NCBI GenBank assembly: GCA_034440635.1
Contig: JAOTON010000477.1
Coordinates: 798,001 to 862,000 of the forward strand
From: Lepas anatifera
Taxonomy: Eukaryota; Arthropoda; Thecostraca; Lepadidae
Direction of reading: 5' to 3'
DNA: 64,000 bases
The position numbers and the translations under genes were made by a program. Every line of letters starts with the position of its first letter. Position 1 is the first letter of the stretch. The notes below the pieces were generated by a model. The model did not search any database, was not told where the DNA came from, and was given only the letters and a program-made list of their open reading frames with translations. This document shows positions 21,573 to 36,200 of the stretch, piece after piece.

Positions 21573-24241
21573 ATGGTGCTGTCGGAGCCGGGAGGTGCGC
21601 CTGGACTGGGCCGGCCGCCGAGTCGCCTGCGCCGCCACCAGGACACGGCCCGCTGCCTGCTGCTGGCGCCGGCGCTGCTGCTGTTCCTGCTGCTGGGCGC
21701 CGCGCTGTTCCAGTGGGCAGAGCAGGCGCCCGAGCAGGCGGCGCTGCGGCAGTTTCGCCGTCAGTTCACCCAGCTGCGCAACAACATCACCAGGTGAGCC
21801 GCGTCAGTCTGCGCAATAACATCAGGTGAGCCGCGTCAGTTCATCCATCTGCGCTACAACATCACCAGGTGAGCCGCTTCAGTTCACCAAGCTTGAGCCG
21901 CGTCAGTTACCCAGCTGCGCAACAACGTCACCAGGTGAGCCGCGTCAGTTCACCCAGCTGCGCAACAACATCACCAGGTGAGCTGCCTCAGTTCACCCAG
22001 CTGCGCAACAACATCACCAGGTGAGCTGCCTCAGTTCATCCATCTGCTCTACAACGTCACCGGGTTACCGCACTCAGCAACGCCAGCCGTCACAGCCACG
22101 GGCGTGCGTGCAGGCCTACATGAGTATACCTGTATACTTGTATGTAGGAAAAGTATACTTGTGTACAATATAATTCGATAGAGTACATGTACGCGTGGCA
22201 GTAGGCCGACTTCACTGTGGTGGGGTGATGGGACGGCGCCTGTCCTGCGGGATGCGGTAGTGCGGCTGTATGGGGAGCTGACGGAGACCTGGGACAGGTC
22301 GGCCGGAGGCCCGCAGGCGGTGCGGCAGCTGGAGCAGCTGCTGGAGCTGCAGCGCTGGGCCGACCGGCGGGGCCTGCTCTCCACGCGGCCCCAGTGGGAC
22401 CTGGCCGGCAGCCTCCACTTCTGCGGCACCGTCGTCTCCACCATAGGCACGTACCGCCGCCGCCGCCGCTGAATCCTCGCTATCCCGATGTGTTCGCAGA
22501 GAGATCTGGACCAGAACGGGCGAAATACCGCTGATACTCGTGTCTGTCAACAATAAGTTAAAGGGAAGTAGAGGGGATTCAGGAGTAAGGGTCTATGGTG
22601 GTGATCAAATTGTTAATACTTGTCCCTTAAGTGGAACAATAAGGAAACATGCATTCGAGGTTCAGTACTTCAAGAAATGAGCCCTATGCCAAACATGGGC
22701 GGTGTGACTGCTTTCTCATTGGATGAGTGGCTGATGTCAACTCTATGTACCGTCATCCCCGCGTGTGAGGTATGGCCTGTTTTAATAAGATTCAGGCCAA
22801 AGTTATAGCCACACCAGTTAATTTGTTGTATACCAACTGTTATACATGTCCCCAGAAGTGGCTCCAGGGTGTTGCCGCGGCGCCGCTCGAGACGCGTCCC
22901 TTCCCAGTGCCGTGCGCTGACCTCAGCCGCCACCGCTCAGTGAGGCCGCGCTGACCACGTGCTGGGTGCCACAGGCTACGGCTGGACCACGCCGCAGACC
23001 ACCACAGGCCGCCTGCTGCTGCTCCTCTACGGCGCCATCGGCTGCGCCGGCGGCATCCTCTTCTTCAACCTGTTCCTGGAGCGCTTCATCACGCTGCTCT
23101 CGTTCCTGATGCACGCGGCGCACGTGTGGCGGGTGGGCCGGGGTGCCGGCTCCGGCGATGCGGCGGCCGCCCGCTGGCGACCCTCGGTCCGCTGGGTGCT
23201 GCTGTACCTGTTCATCTGCACCAGCCTGCTCCTCACGCTCGCCGCCTTCATGTACGCCCGCCGCCAGCGCTGGCACTACGTCAAGGCCGTCTACTTCAGC
23301 TTCGTGTCGTTCGCCACCATCGGGTTCGGAGACATCCGGCTGGACGATGCCCAGCCGGGCCAGTCCCAGGCCGTCGACGCCGCCTTCGACTACAAACGGC
23401 CGCAGCACTGGGGCTACTCCGTCGCCAGCTTCACCGTCGCCGCCTTCGGCGTCTGCTGCATGTACTCCCTGTTCAACATCGTCTCCATCGTCATCAAGCA
23501 GCTGCTGAACATGATGCTGCGTCGCGTGGACAGCACGTGCGGGTGTGTGTCGTCACCGGGAGAGGCGAGGGAGCGCGCGGCGTCGGCGCTGCCGCCGCCA
23601 GCGTCGTCCAGCCCGCACAGGGCGCCCCTGGTGGCAGAGTCGGACACTGCCGAGAGGTACCGAGGGGTCGCGCCGGACCTCAGCGACACCAAGGAAACGC
23701 TGAACGGAAAACGGGTAAGCGGATCCTGCACAGAGGTAACTGTTTATGCTAACATCTTCAGTGCGCTTCCTACAGCGGTAGGCTGGTGTGGCGTTAAATT
23801 GCATTTGGTAGGTTTAGAAAGCATGATATCCGTCCCAGTAATGGATCCGTGTATAGGTCAACATGTATAGGTCAACATGAACAATTCATGTCTGGGACCT
23901 GCCGCTATTTTCATTTACTTTCACTAAACCCAGTCAGAACATTGTAATACATGTTAGGTTACTAGAATCCCCATTGACTACAAAATTAGGATCAGATTAT
24001 TGCAGTCGACCAAACCCAACAAATTCTGGGCTTCAGTACCCAGCTATTCACAAGGCGTTGACACCGCGTTTCTCGCGGCCGGTAGGTGTCCCTGGCCGTG
24101 GTGCACAACCAGTTCTGCGACAGTGCACACCCGTCGCGCTCCAACTCGGCCCAGGCCCTGAGCCGGCGCGCCTCCGACTGCGACCTCGACTCGCTGGGCT
24201 CTGTCGCCATCGCCTGCAGAAAACTGGAGGCCGACAACTGA
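21573..24241 (+). CDS. KCNK13: THIK-type two-pore-domain K+ channel, 452 aa
   Basis: Background potassium channel of the K2P family, plasma membrane, dimer of subunits with two pore loops. Exons 21573-21793, 22205-22446, 22975-23714 and 24086-24241 join in phase. TM1 is at about residues 27-48 (LLLAPALLLFLLLGAALF). An NNIT glycosylation site lies in the cap helix region. Filter 1 is TIGYG near residue 153, FFNLFLERFIT follows TM2, and filter 2 TIGFGD is near 268. TM4 ends CCMYSLFNIVSI, then RRVDSTCGC. These blocks and the C-terminal SVAIACRKLE ending match THIK (KCNK12/13) channels, which are about 410-430 aa. Exon 2's acceptor (GCAGTAG at 22204) has a poor pyrimidine tract but is the one that fits the phase. 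Intron 2 has a GC donor. Intron 1 and the stop region carry tandem repeats built from the exon ends. Confidence 0.92.
21751..22066 (+). repeat. 43-bp repeat of exon 1 end and donor (K2P intron 1)
   Basis: The last 43 bp of exon 1 with its donor (TTCACCCAGCTGCGCAACAA, then CATCACCAG/GTGAGC) recur about seven times. Donor-like GTGAG sites stand at 21794, 21826, 21869, 21934, 21978 and 22021, and there is a degenerate end near 22064. Periods are mostly 43-44 bp. Each complete copy is a decoy exon end with a plausible 5' splice site. The first one was taken as the real donor because the coding frame leads into it. Confidence 0.9.
22446..22448 (+). other. GC-type splice donor of K2P intron 2
   Basis: Exon 2 must end ...ACC ATA G so that exon 3 (GC TAC GGC) completes the TIGYG filter glycine. 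The intron then begins GCACGT, a GC donor, and ends GTGCCACAG at 22974. A GT donor four bases on would break the frame and the filter, so the non-canonical GC-AG reading is preferred. Confidence 0.65.
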
Positions 24242-24606
24242 GTCCAGCACAGGCAGGAAACTGGAGGCCGAGAACTGAGTCCAACACAGGCAGGAAACTG
24301 GAGGCCGAGAACTGAGTCCAGCACAGGCAGGAAACTGGAGGACAACTGAGTCCAGCACAGGCAGGAAACTGGAACAACTGAGTCCAGCACAGGCAGGAAA
24401 CTGGAGGACAACTGAGTCCAGCACAGGCAGGAAACTGGAGGCCGACAACTGAGTCCAGCACAGGCAGGAAACTGGAGGTACAACTGAGTACAGCACAGGC
24501 AGGAAACTGGAGGCCGACAACTGAGTCCAGCGCAGGCAGGAAACTGGAGGCCGAGAACTGAGTCCAACAGAGGCAGGAAACTGGAGGCCGACAACTGAGT
24601 CCAGCG
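24216..24606 (+). repeat. 37-bp repeat of K2P stop-codon region
   Basis: The end of the coding sequence (GCAGAAAACTGGAGGCCGAC, then AACTGA) and the following GTCCAGCACAG recur about ten times with a 37-bp period (starts at 24216, 24253, 24290 and on), some units shortened by 4-8 bases. The first unit contains the genuine stop TGA at 24239-24241. The later copies form the start of the 3' UTR. Confidence 0.92.
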
Positions 24607-25404
24607 CCACCCCTCGGCCGTCCGCAGGAAAGGAGAGCCAAAACTGCCCTGAGACGTGAGAGTTGAAGGGGTATGGCATATTAGTGCAATTTTAGCCTAG
24701 AGTGGTTTTAAAGGTATGTTTTTAACGTGATGAACTTGGCATTATGAAGAAAAGATAATATGATCTCTGGTGAAATTATCTCTGGTCCTATGCTCGACGA
24801 ACCTGAACTTTATTTAACACTACTGGGCACAACAACTGGTGTAGGAATCTGCACCTTTGATAGAACGACACGCCACAATTTCTTTCTTGTACTTAAGCTG
24901 GGTGTTGAAATGTGACTCATTCCGCCCCGCAGGCTGCCTCTCTACTCTTCATAATTAGTATCTGGTCAAAATTCCATAAAAATAGACAGCTGGAGAGAAA
25001 GCCGCCCGTGTTCACTACAACGAGGGAATGCCGGACATCATGTAGAAGTGCCTCGATATTTAAACAGTACTGGCGTTGTTACTTCCAAACCAAGTCTGAT
25101 GGCCGGCCTTCCGAAAGGCAAACTACAAAGCTATTATCACATATATTGCATATCACAGCGTTGGTACGTTTCATTAAGACTGAAAACCGACCGGAAATAT
25201 TGTCAAAAATAGTCCGTCATGCCATATAAATATCATACTGGATCCTCAACATATTCGGTGCTCGGTCCTCGGGGGCCGAGCACAATACTAGCATGAGCCT
25301 CGTTACACACCAGCATAACGCACTTTAAACTGGCGTTATTATAAAACATCGACATTTCATACACTTTGCGCAACTTCGCCGTCACATGCACACGCTCTCC
25401 GGGG
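24607..25404. other. Convergent intergenic region, K2P and OSGEPL1
   Basis: About 800 bp between the two convergent genes. TTTATT at 24809-24814 reads AATAAA on the minus strand and may be the OSGEPL1 poly(A) signal, about 590 bp beyond its stop. No exon or structured element was recognised. Confidence 0.4.
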
Positions 25405-26664
25405 TCAGTCCAGCAGCTTCACCCACTTGCACTTGAGCGCCATCTGCGCCACGTCGGGCGATACGTCCTCCCCTATGGGCGCCTTGGCCTCGGCCCGGAC
25501 GGCGTCCGGGTCAGCGGCGGCGCCGCGTTCCACCCTCCACAGCTCCTGCGCTGCCCACGCTATCATGACACCGTTGTCCGTGCAGAGCCCCGGAGGCGGC
25601 ACTACCAGCCGACAGCTGGCGGCCTCCGCCACCCGGCGCAGACACGCCGCCAGGTGGAGGTTGCAGGCCACGCCGCCCGACAGCACCAGGTGGCGTGGGC
25701 CGTCGCCCGGCAGCAGGCCACGCGCCTCGCAGTAGTCCATGGCGCGCTGGGTCCGGTGGCAGATGTGGCGCGCTATGGCGTGCTGCAGGGAGGCGCAGAG
25801 GTCGGCCGCCGTGCAGATGACGCCGCCGGCCGGCGTGTCCAGGCGCAGCTCTTCGTCACTGGCCAGCCTCCGCACCGTGTTCTTGATGCCGGCGAAACTG
25901 AAGGAGCAGTCGCGGTACTTGCTCAGCGGCAGCGGGAACTCGAAGGCGCGCGGGTCGCCGCCGGCTGCCAGCAACTCCACGGCGCGGCCGCCGGCCAGCG
26001 AGGCGCACTCGGGGAGGTTGCGCAGCTTCAGGCGGCGCGCCGCCTTGTCCAGCGCCTCGCCGGGCGCGTCGTCGGTGGTGCTTCCCAGCAGCAGGAACTG
26101 GTCGGGCTCCTGCGCCACGGCCAGCAGACAGTGGCCGCCGGATATCAGCAGCGTCAGAAAGGGAAACTCCAGCCCGGGCTCCACCATACGGGCCGTCAGC
26201 GCGTGCGCCTGCATGTGGTGCACCGGCACCAGCGGCAGTCCGGCTGAGCGCGCCAGCTGTTTGGCGTACCGCAGTCCGACCAGCAGCGAGAGCGGCAGGC
26301 CGGGCCGCGAGGTCACCGCCACCGCCGCCAGCTGCGCCGGCACCACCTCGGCCTCGCGCAGCGCGCGCCGCGCCACCGTGTCAATGTGCTCGGCGTGCAG
26401 GTCGCGGGCGATCGGAGGGATGATGCCGCCGTGGTCGAGGTGCACCTGCAGCTGGGAGCGCACCACGTCGCCGAGCACGCGGCCGGCGCCGTCCACCACA
26501 GCGCAGCCCGTGTCGTCACAGCTGGTCTCGATGCCCAGGATGAGCGGCGGCCGGCCGGCCGTGCTCACGGTCCTCCGGAGGGGGTCAGGCCAGCGGCTGG
26601 CGAGGAGGCGGCTCCTCACCGGGTGGAAAGCAGAAAATAGCAGACGGCTCAGGCGACAGGCCAT
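25405..26664 (-). CDS. OSGEPL1: Mitochondrial tRNA N6-threonylcarbamoyladenosine transferase
   Basis: Kae1/TsaD/Qri7-family enzyme that transfers the threonylcarbamoyl group to A37 of ANN-decoding tRNAs in mitochondria. Intact single-exon frame of 419 aa (human protein about 414). The start chosen is the Met at 26664; it opens an Arg-rich, acid-free presequence (MACRLSRLLFSAFHPVRSRL) suited to mitochondrial import, although the frame is open further upstream. Motifs: GIETSCDDT at 44-52, HAEH at 90-93, the metal-binding HHMQAH at 149-154, SGGH at 175-178, then DDAPGEALDKAARRL, FSFAGIKNTVR, SGGVACN and CTDNGVMIAWA. All are family signatures. It lies tail to tail with the K2P gene. Lack of introns contrasts with its neighbours. 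Confidence 0.95.
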   Translation of the reverse strand: MACRLSRLLFSAFHPVRSRLLASRWPDPLRRTVSTAGRPPLILGIETSCDDTGCAVVDGAGRVLGDVVRSQLQVHLDHGGIIPPIARDLHAEHIDTVARRALREAEVVPAQLAAVAVTSRPGLPLSLLVGLRYAKQLARSAGLPLVPVHHMQAHALTARMVEPGLEFPFLTLLISGGHCLLAVAQEPDQFLLLGSTTDDAPGEALDKAARRLKLRNLPECASLAGGRAVELLAAGGDPRAFEFPLPLSKYRDCSFSFAGIKNTVRRLASDEELRLDTPAGGVICTAADLCASLQHAIARHICHRTQRAMDYCEARGLLPGDGPRHLVLSGGVACNLHLAACLRRVAEAASCRLVVPPPGLCTDNGVMIAWAAQELWRVERGAAADPDAVRAEAKAPIGEDVSPDVAQMALKCKWVKLLD

Positions 26665-27203
26665 TGCACTGGCACAAGTCAGGTTTGCCCTGTAGAAATA
26701 ATGACAGAGATTACCTCCCATGACAAACCTAAAATCGAACAAAATAAATTCGTTGTGGTTCATGAGAGGTTTTTGTACAAACTTTTTGGTACATATACTG
26801 CCACACAATGCCCCATGCAAAATTGTTGCATGAAACAAATTCCACAGGATTCAACATTGCCTCCCATTTCGCGATATTTAAGCCACGACCGTGGGTGCTT
26901 AATGGCATGTTACATTTTGGAAAATTATTGGACATGTAAAATACTTTCTCCCACACTCCGCATACTGGCCAAATAAGGGGGGGGTAAAAAATATATTCAA
27001 TATTATTTATTCAATGATTTAGTATATTGAGAAGAATCAGCCAGCCTGGCAAATAAGTGATATTTTCCTGGCGGAAACAGCATGGGGTATAGCTGACACC
27101 GAGTCTAGGGCACAGTTTTGGGGAGGGGGGCAGGTAGAGCAACCTACTACTCAAGGCTTTACGAGGTCTTACCTCCAACCAATGTTCAGCCCTCCCCACA
27201 AAG
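26665..27203. other. Upstream of OSGEPL1; no gene recognised
   Basis: AT-rich sequence holding the presumed OSGEPL1 promoter and 5' UTR. I see no TATA box or other clear promoter element and no supported exon. Confidence 0.4.
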
Positions 27204-27501
27204 CATAGGCAGATCCAGGATTGCTGATCGGGGGGCACCTTTCCAGGATGGGGGCACCTTCCCGGGTGGGGGGCACCTTCCCGGGGTGGGGGCACCTTCC
27301 CGGGGTGAGGGGGCGCCATCCAGTCCGGGGGCGCCACTTTTGACCAGAAAAACCTATCAGATGGGCGCCAAATTCTATCGGTGGGCGCCGATTTTCGCAT
27401 CCTTAGGGGGTGGGAAGCGACCTTTCAGGGGGCATCATGTGACCCTTTCAGGGGGTGCCAAGGATCGATGGGGGGCACGTGCCCCCCTGGATCCGCCTAT
27501 A
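27204..27501. mobile_element. hAT-like MITE with 8-bp target duplication
   Basis: The ends are inverted repeats, CATAGGCAGATCCAGG on the left and CCTGGATCCGCCTATA on the right. The same 8 bp, CCACAAAG, lies immediately outside both ends (27196-27203 and 27502-27509). An 8-bp duplication with short inverted termini and no coding capacity fits a non-autonomous hAT-type element. The interior is G-rich with repeated GGGGGCACCTTCCCGG units. Related copies lie at 60186 and 60567 in opposite orientation. Confidence 0.8.
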
Positions 27502-27628
27502 CCACAAAGGTATCGCCAGAGGCGCAGATGTCTCTCTTTGGGGATATTCCATCGCCCCCAATTGTGTGCCTGGCTAGGAGTAAACAAATATTCTGCTTTG
27601 TTTATTTTGGCCTTAATCTGTTAATTTT

Positions 27629-30289
<2,661 letters not shown>

Positions 30290-32110
30290 CAGCGAGAAAG
30301 CGATTGTATTGGGGAGGTCTTGTTCAACATCGTGGTTGGTCTCCAGTTTACAGCTGGTCAGTCTCAACACCTCGACCAGCCTCGGCGAATCATCGGCTGA
30401 GAGCCCCATCGACCGTCCAACAGCACATCCGTAACGGCCGGCGGGAGGGAGCGAGAAGGGCCTACACCGCGTGGAGATTCAGCAAACATGGATCCCGCTG
30501 TCTGATCAGGCGACGAGAAGGGCCCGGGCTAAGCCAGCGATATACCAGGGCACCGACGGCCAGCCGCTCCGCACGGGCCGGTTACCCACACCGCGCCCCA
30601 GGGACTCCGTCATCCGTCCAGCCTCCACACTCCAGAGGCGAACCGGGGGTTTGATGGGCCCCTCAGTCAAATATCGGCTGTGAGAGTGGCGTTTCACTCC
30701 ATGCAGATCCCGGTAGTACGGCGCACTGGTGCTCCCGGAAGTACGGCGTACGCGTCATCACCACCAAAGGCTCATAGTCAGCTGGCCAGTGGGGTGATGA
30801 TCGCGAAGAGCCAGTCGAGACGGCGGCCGCCGTGGCTGGTCTTCAGCTAAGAGCTGGTCAGGTTAAACACCCTTGTCCATCTTGCCCAGGCCGGTAGTCC
30901 ACTCCCCCACTGTCCAGCCGGTGGGGGAGGGGGAAGAGAGAGCCTGCAGCGTGCTGAGACCCATCACATACGAGTCTAGTTGTTCGAGGGCAGATAGCAG
31001 GGTTTATGCGACGCTGGATCGTGCCAGCAACGAGACCACTCGCCCTGGGTAGATTGGTTCTCCACGCAGTGCCTCGGGTCCTCCAACATCCGCCTGCTCT
31101 TCGGCTCTCCGAACCGGGTTCCGTCGGGGCACACGTATGGCTCCGGTCCGGAAGAGGGCAGCAGAAGGTTGCTGAGTTCTATGTGACCTAGCGTAGGTCA
31201 CATAGTGTGAGCAGGTGCCGCCGTCACCAAAGGCAGGGAGCCAGCCAGAGAGACGGCGACTGTGCCGAGGCGCCGAGGCGGACGTCATGGTTGGTCTTCA
31301 GCTCACAGTTGCTCAGGTTGCGCACCTTATCATCTTGTCCACATCGTTTGTAGAGAGACGGTGATTGTCTGATGAAGTCGAGGCGGACGTCATGTTTGAT
31401 CTACAGCTTTACGGTATGTTCGGTTCCACACCTTGACCATCGTGTCCCATCGTGTGCCGAGAGACTGTGATCTCGCCGAGGCAGTGGAGGCGAACGTCGT
31501 GGTTTGTCTTCAGCTCACAGATGATAGGTTGTACACCTTGACTATCGTGTGCTACAGAGACACACCTGAGCTGAAGAAACGGTGATTGCGCCGAGATAGT
31601 CGAGGCGAACGTGGTGGATTGTATTCAGCTCACTGATGGATAGGTTCTACACCTTGACCATCGTGAAGAGAACGGTGATTGCGCCGAGATAGTCGAGGCG
31701 GTCGTCTTCAAACCTTGACCATCGAGTCCCATCCAGCTGAACGAATAAGTAGATAGGCACTGGCTGGGGAGAAATAGCGCTCGTTCATGGGGGAGAAGCG
31801 CCTCCAGCTGTTAAGAGTCTGTGTGATCCTGGATGGTGACTCGTAGTCGATTTGTATGTTCTCAGTTTCACAGTCTTAACACAAGAGAGACAAGCTGGTA
31901 GTTTTCTGCCGAGACGGTGTACTGGTGGTACTTCATTCGCGCAACACTTGAGCAGATGGGTGATATCGCCGATCTGAAGGTCTAGACAGTCTCCACCAAG
32001 GCAAAGAGAGCCGGTGGATGAGATGGCGATGGTGCTGAGCCAGCCGAGGTGGTTGTCATGGTTGGTCTTGAGTACTCAGCCAGGCATCTGCAGGGTCTGG
32101 TCGTATCGAT
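30290..32110. repeat. Diverged tandem-repeat block, unit about 100-150 bp
   Basis: A phrase close to GTGGTTGGTCTTCAGCTCAC, then AGxTGxTCAGGTTxxACACC and TTGACCATCGTG, returns repeatedly (near 30330, 30830, 31290, 31400, 31500, 31620 and 32060). The spacers are irregular and share GAGACGGTGATTGCGCCGAG. Copies are strongly diverged. No protein or RNA family was recognised; it could be an old satellite or an expanded untranslated region. Confidence 0.55.
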
Positions 32111-32242
32111 CCACCATATATGGACAGAGATTTCTGAGCCAACTATCAAACATAGTGGCAAAACACATGCTGGGTGCAACATATGTGGGCCCAAATAATT
32201 TAGAATGAGAGAGTGGAGAAATAAGATAAACAGAGAGAAGAG

Positions 32243-32617
<375 letters not shown>

Positions 32618-32871
32618 GAGTTCGAGTATATTTAGAGGAAGAAAACAGATGGGACAAGGAGCTGGTAAGGGTAACCTTGATATAGCTCCTTGACTTATAT
32701 TTCGCACAGAGAGTAGTGCTTAATAATATCGTTATATTACTAATAGTTTGTTTGATATAATTGTAGCACAAAAAGGCAAAACTAGCAAAGCGAATTCAGC
32801 TGCCATCTAAATTCACGCATTCAGCCAGTGTTTTTAGGGAACACATCCTGGGTATCTACGGTAACCTAATA

Positions 32872-33177
32872 GTGGACCAGATGGATTTAGACATGGAAGA
32901 CAAGCAACAGCCTAGGCCCGGAAGGAGCAAAATGCTTTCCAGACCAAACAGGTCGAAGGGCATCACTATGATATTTTCGCCCAGAGGGCTCGTGTCACTG
33001 CCAGCGGGACGTCCGGCACCAGGCGCCGGGGCCTCAATCCCGGCGCCTACCCCGCGACCCCGGACCCTGGAGTCCGGAGCCGCGGAGGGCAGTAAAAGCC
33101 GCTCGGTGGCGGACGCCGGCCAGGCAGCGAAACAAGTCGCCACCGGCAGGTCAACCGCCACCAGACGCCTGGAATAA
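32872..33177 (+). CDS. Unrecognised 101-aa open frame (weak)
   Basis: An ATG-to-stop frame of 101 codons with a charged start (MDQMDLDMEDKQQPRPGRSK) and a Pro/Ala/Arg-rich tail. No family is recognised, and the antisense frame is equally open. GC-rich composition around it, with CCGGCGCCTACCCCGC at 33039 and again at 33178, suggests a repeat or mobile-element leader rather than a host gene. Low confidence. Confidence 0.15.
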   Translation: MDQMDLDMEDKQQPRPGRSKMLSRPNRSKGITMIFSPRGLVSLPAGRPAPGAGASIPAPTPRPRTLESGAAEGSKSRSVADAGQAAKQVATGRSTATRRLE

Positions 33178-33289
33178 TCCGGCGCCTACCCCGCACCCGC
33201 GGACCCAGGGGGCCCGGTGGTGCGGGGGTTCAGCTAACTACTGCACGGCGCCGGACGCCCACCGGCAGGCGGGACTCAGCGGTCTCAAA

Positions 33290-36200
33290 TCTTATATGTT
33301 CGATATTTGGAGTCTTAGTATGTATCTATGAATATTTTCTTGATAACTTTTTTGAAAAAAGGTTTAGAGAAGGGTATATCATGAATATTGGGAATATTCC
33401 TAGCTATGCTATCATTCCAGATCCGTGGGCAGGTAATTGGAAAAGCAAATGATCTGTAGACCGTTTCCGCAGCAAGCTCCCGGAAATGGACAACTCGGCG
33501 CATGTTTCTAGTTGAATGATGCAAGTGGAAAGAGTCTCTGAATACTACAGGTAATTTTCCTTGAATAAAGCTATGGAGTACTAAGATTTTTTGCTGCCTT
33601 ACTAAGTCTGGAAATTTAAGAAGATTGAGCCTTTTGAAGATAGGACTGGAAGGTGTTCTAGGTTCTGCTGAGTCTATTAGTCTGATAATTCGTTTTTGTA
33701 GGTTAATTACCCTCGTAAGATTGGTCTGGAAGTTACTTCCCCAAATGAGAGCATTATAACTCAGATATGGGAGAATTAGGGCATTGTATAGAAGGAGAAG
33801 TGTTTTCTTATCAAGCATGAATTTGGCCCTTGCAATGATTCCAATGTTTCGTCTTAATGTATTACAGGTTTTTGTGATGTGATTTTTCCATTTGAGGTTC
33901 TCATCAATAGTGACACCCAAATACTTTATTGAGTCTGATCGCGAGATTTGAGCTCCGTTTAGGTGAAGTGTTAGATTTGGCATGTTGTTGATTACAGAGT
34001 ATATTTGGTAGAATGTTTTAGATGTGTTTAGGGTTAGTCTATTGGCGCATAGCCAGTCACATATTTTTGGGGTTACCTGATTGATTTTATTCTCAATATC
34101 AATGAGTGTATTACCTGAGAAGAAAATTGATGTATCATCTGCAAACTGAAAATAATTTGGAATAGTAGAAGATTTAAAGATATCATTAATATAGATTATG
34201 AAAAGGACTGGACCCAGAATAGACCCCTGGGGTACACCTGTAGGAACAATTTTTGGAGAAGACATGCAGTTCAGACTCTCTAACTTAGTGATTTGTACCC
34301 TGTTTTCAAGATATGATTGGAACATCTTTAAGGACTCATTTCTTATGCCATATTTACACATTTTCCTGAGTAAAATTTTGTGATCAACAGTGTCGAACGC
34401 TTTTTTAAAATCCAAATATATCCCTACACATTGTTTATTTTTCGAAATGTTTGAAGTTATAAGGTCATGAATAAGTGACAGGGGCATGTAGGTTGAATGC
34501 TGTTTTCGGAAGCCAAATTGGTACTCATACAATATGTTATTTCTTTCTATGAAATCAGTGAGTTGGTTGTGAAGAATTCTTTCTAGAACTTTGGATATGA
34601 CTGGCAAAATTGATATTGGCCTATAATTAGTAAATAAATTTGAGGATCCCGACTTAAACAATGGCTTTACAATAGCTATTTTTAAGATATCAGGGAAAAT
34701 CTGATTTTCCAGGCAAAGATTCATGAGATAAGTAATTTCTGTGACTAGATATGGTCCAAGTTGTTTTAGAAGTTTGCCACTTATGTCATCGGCTCCAGGA
34801 CCAGTATTGTTTAAATTTTGAATTATGTCCAAGACATTCTGACAGGATACTGGCTCCAGAGATAGTTGATCTCTCATATCTATGTCATTAAGGAAGTCAA
34901 GTGGGTCAGTGGATGATTGAGGTAATTGATGCTCAAGATTTTCTCCAATTGTAGCAAAAAAGTTATTAAATTCGGAAGCTATCTTATTTGGATCCTGAAT
35001 GATGGTGTTGCCATGTTTGAAGAAGTCTGGGAGTCTGTTTCCAAGTTTTTTGTTTCTTCTGATAATTTCATTGATAGTTTTCCAAAGTTTCTGCGAATTA
35101 TTTTGGTGTTCCGCCAATTTGTTCCCGTAGTAATTACGCTTGGATTCTTTGAGAACAGTATTTAGTCTATTCCGATATTGGCAATATTTGAGACGGTTAT
35201 GGGTTGTTCGATTTTTCAAAAATTTTTTGTATAATTTGTTTTTTTTGTTAATGCATCTGACCATTGCCTGTGACACCCAGGGCTGGATAGGGTCGATTTT
35301 CCTTTTCCTTTTAGTGGTTGACATCAGTTTAAGTTCAGCTTGAATTGTCTTGACTAAGAGATTAGCATAGGTATTTACATCAGGGTTTGGGGGCGACAAG
35401 GCATCCAGGGATGCCTTCACTCGGCTGGCCAAGGTTTCTGTTAATGAGGGATTAAAGTGAAGATAATTTTCCTGAACTGTAGGGAAAGATGTGGTGTGCT
35501 CAACACTGATATAGATGGGTAGGTGGTCACTGGTGTCATCTATGATAATACCGGAACTATTTAATATATGTGGAACATTTAAGTAAAAGTTATCTATCAA
35601 GGTTGCTGATGAAGTTGTTATTCTAGTTGGACGGGTAATGGACGGAACGAATCCACCTAGAGACAATGAAGTAAGAAATCTATCGGTTACTAGAGAGTTG
35701 TTGATTTGGAAAAGATCAATATTGAAGTCACCAGCAATTATGCACCTTGTTTCCTGCCGAAACTGTATTAATGACTTCATCAAGGTGTTGCAGAAATGGA
35801 GCATGATCATATGATGGAGATCTGTAATAAGTACCAATGATAAGGTTAGAAGATGAGTTTGATATGATCTCAATGAATGCAGATTGGAATTCTATGGAAT
35901 TTATTGACAAGTCCATGAGGCAAACATACTTCAGAGTATCATTAACATAAATTGCAGCTCCTTTCTACGATGATTTGACTGGGGACATTGATTAAAGAAA
36001 GTGTAGCCTGGAATATGGCAAGTGCTAGTGAGGTCCGCCTCTAGCCAGGTTTCTGAAATGCAAATTATGTCAAATTTTGTATTGGAATTGTTTAAGAGGG
36101 TGATGAGCTTATCCAAATTTTTACGAAGTGACCTAATGTTGATATGCAGTATTGAAAGGTTTGATTCATTTAGGGATAACGATTTCACATCATTATAGCC

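Noticed and set aside
24044..24679. Three overlapping minus-strand frames opposite the K2P terminal repeat
   Set aside because: Shadow of the 37-bp stop-codon repeat; the plus strand has the conserved channel C-terminus.
25366..26695. Long plus-strand frames opposite OSGEPL1
   Set aside because: GC-rich antisense shadows; the minus strand carries every family motif.
26665..26838. N-terminal extension of the OSGEPL1 frame
   Set aside because: The frame is open to 26838, but the Met at 26664 gives a typical length and a mitochondrial presequence; the upstream residues look like non-coding AT-rich sequence.
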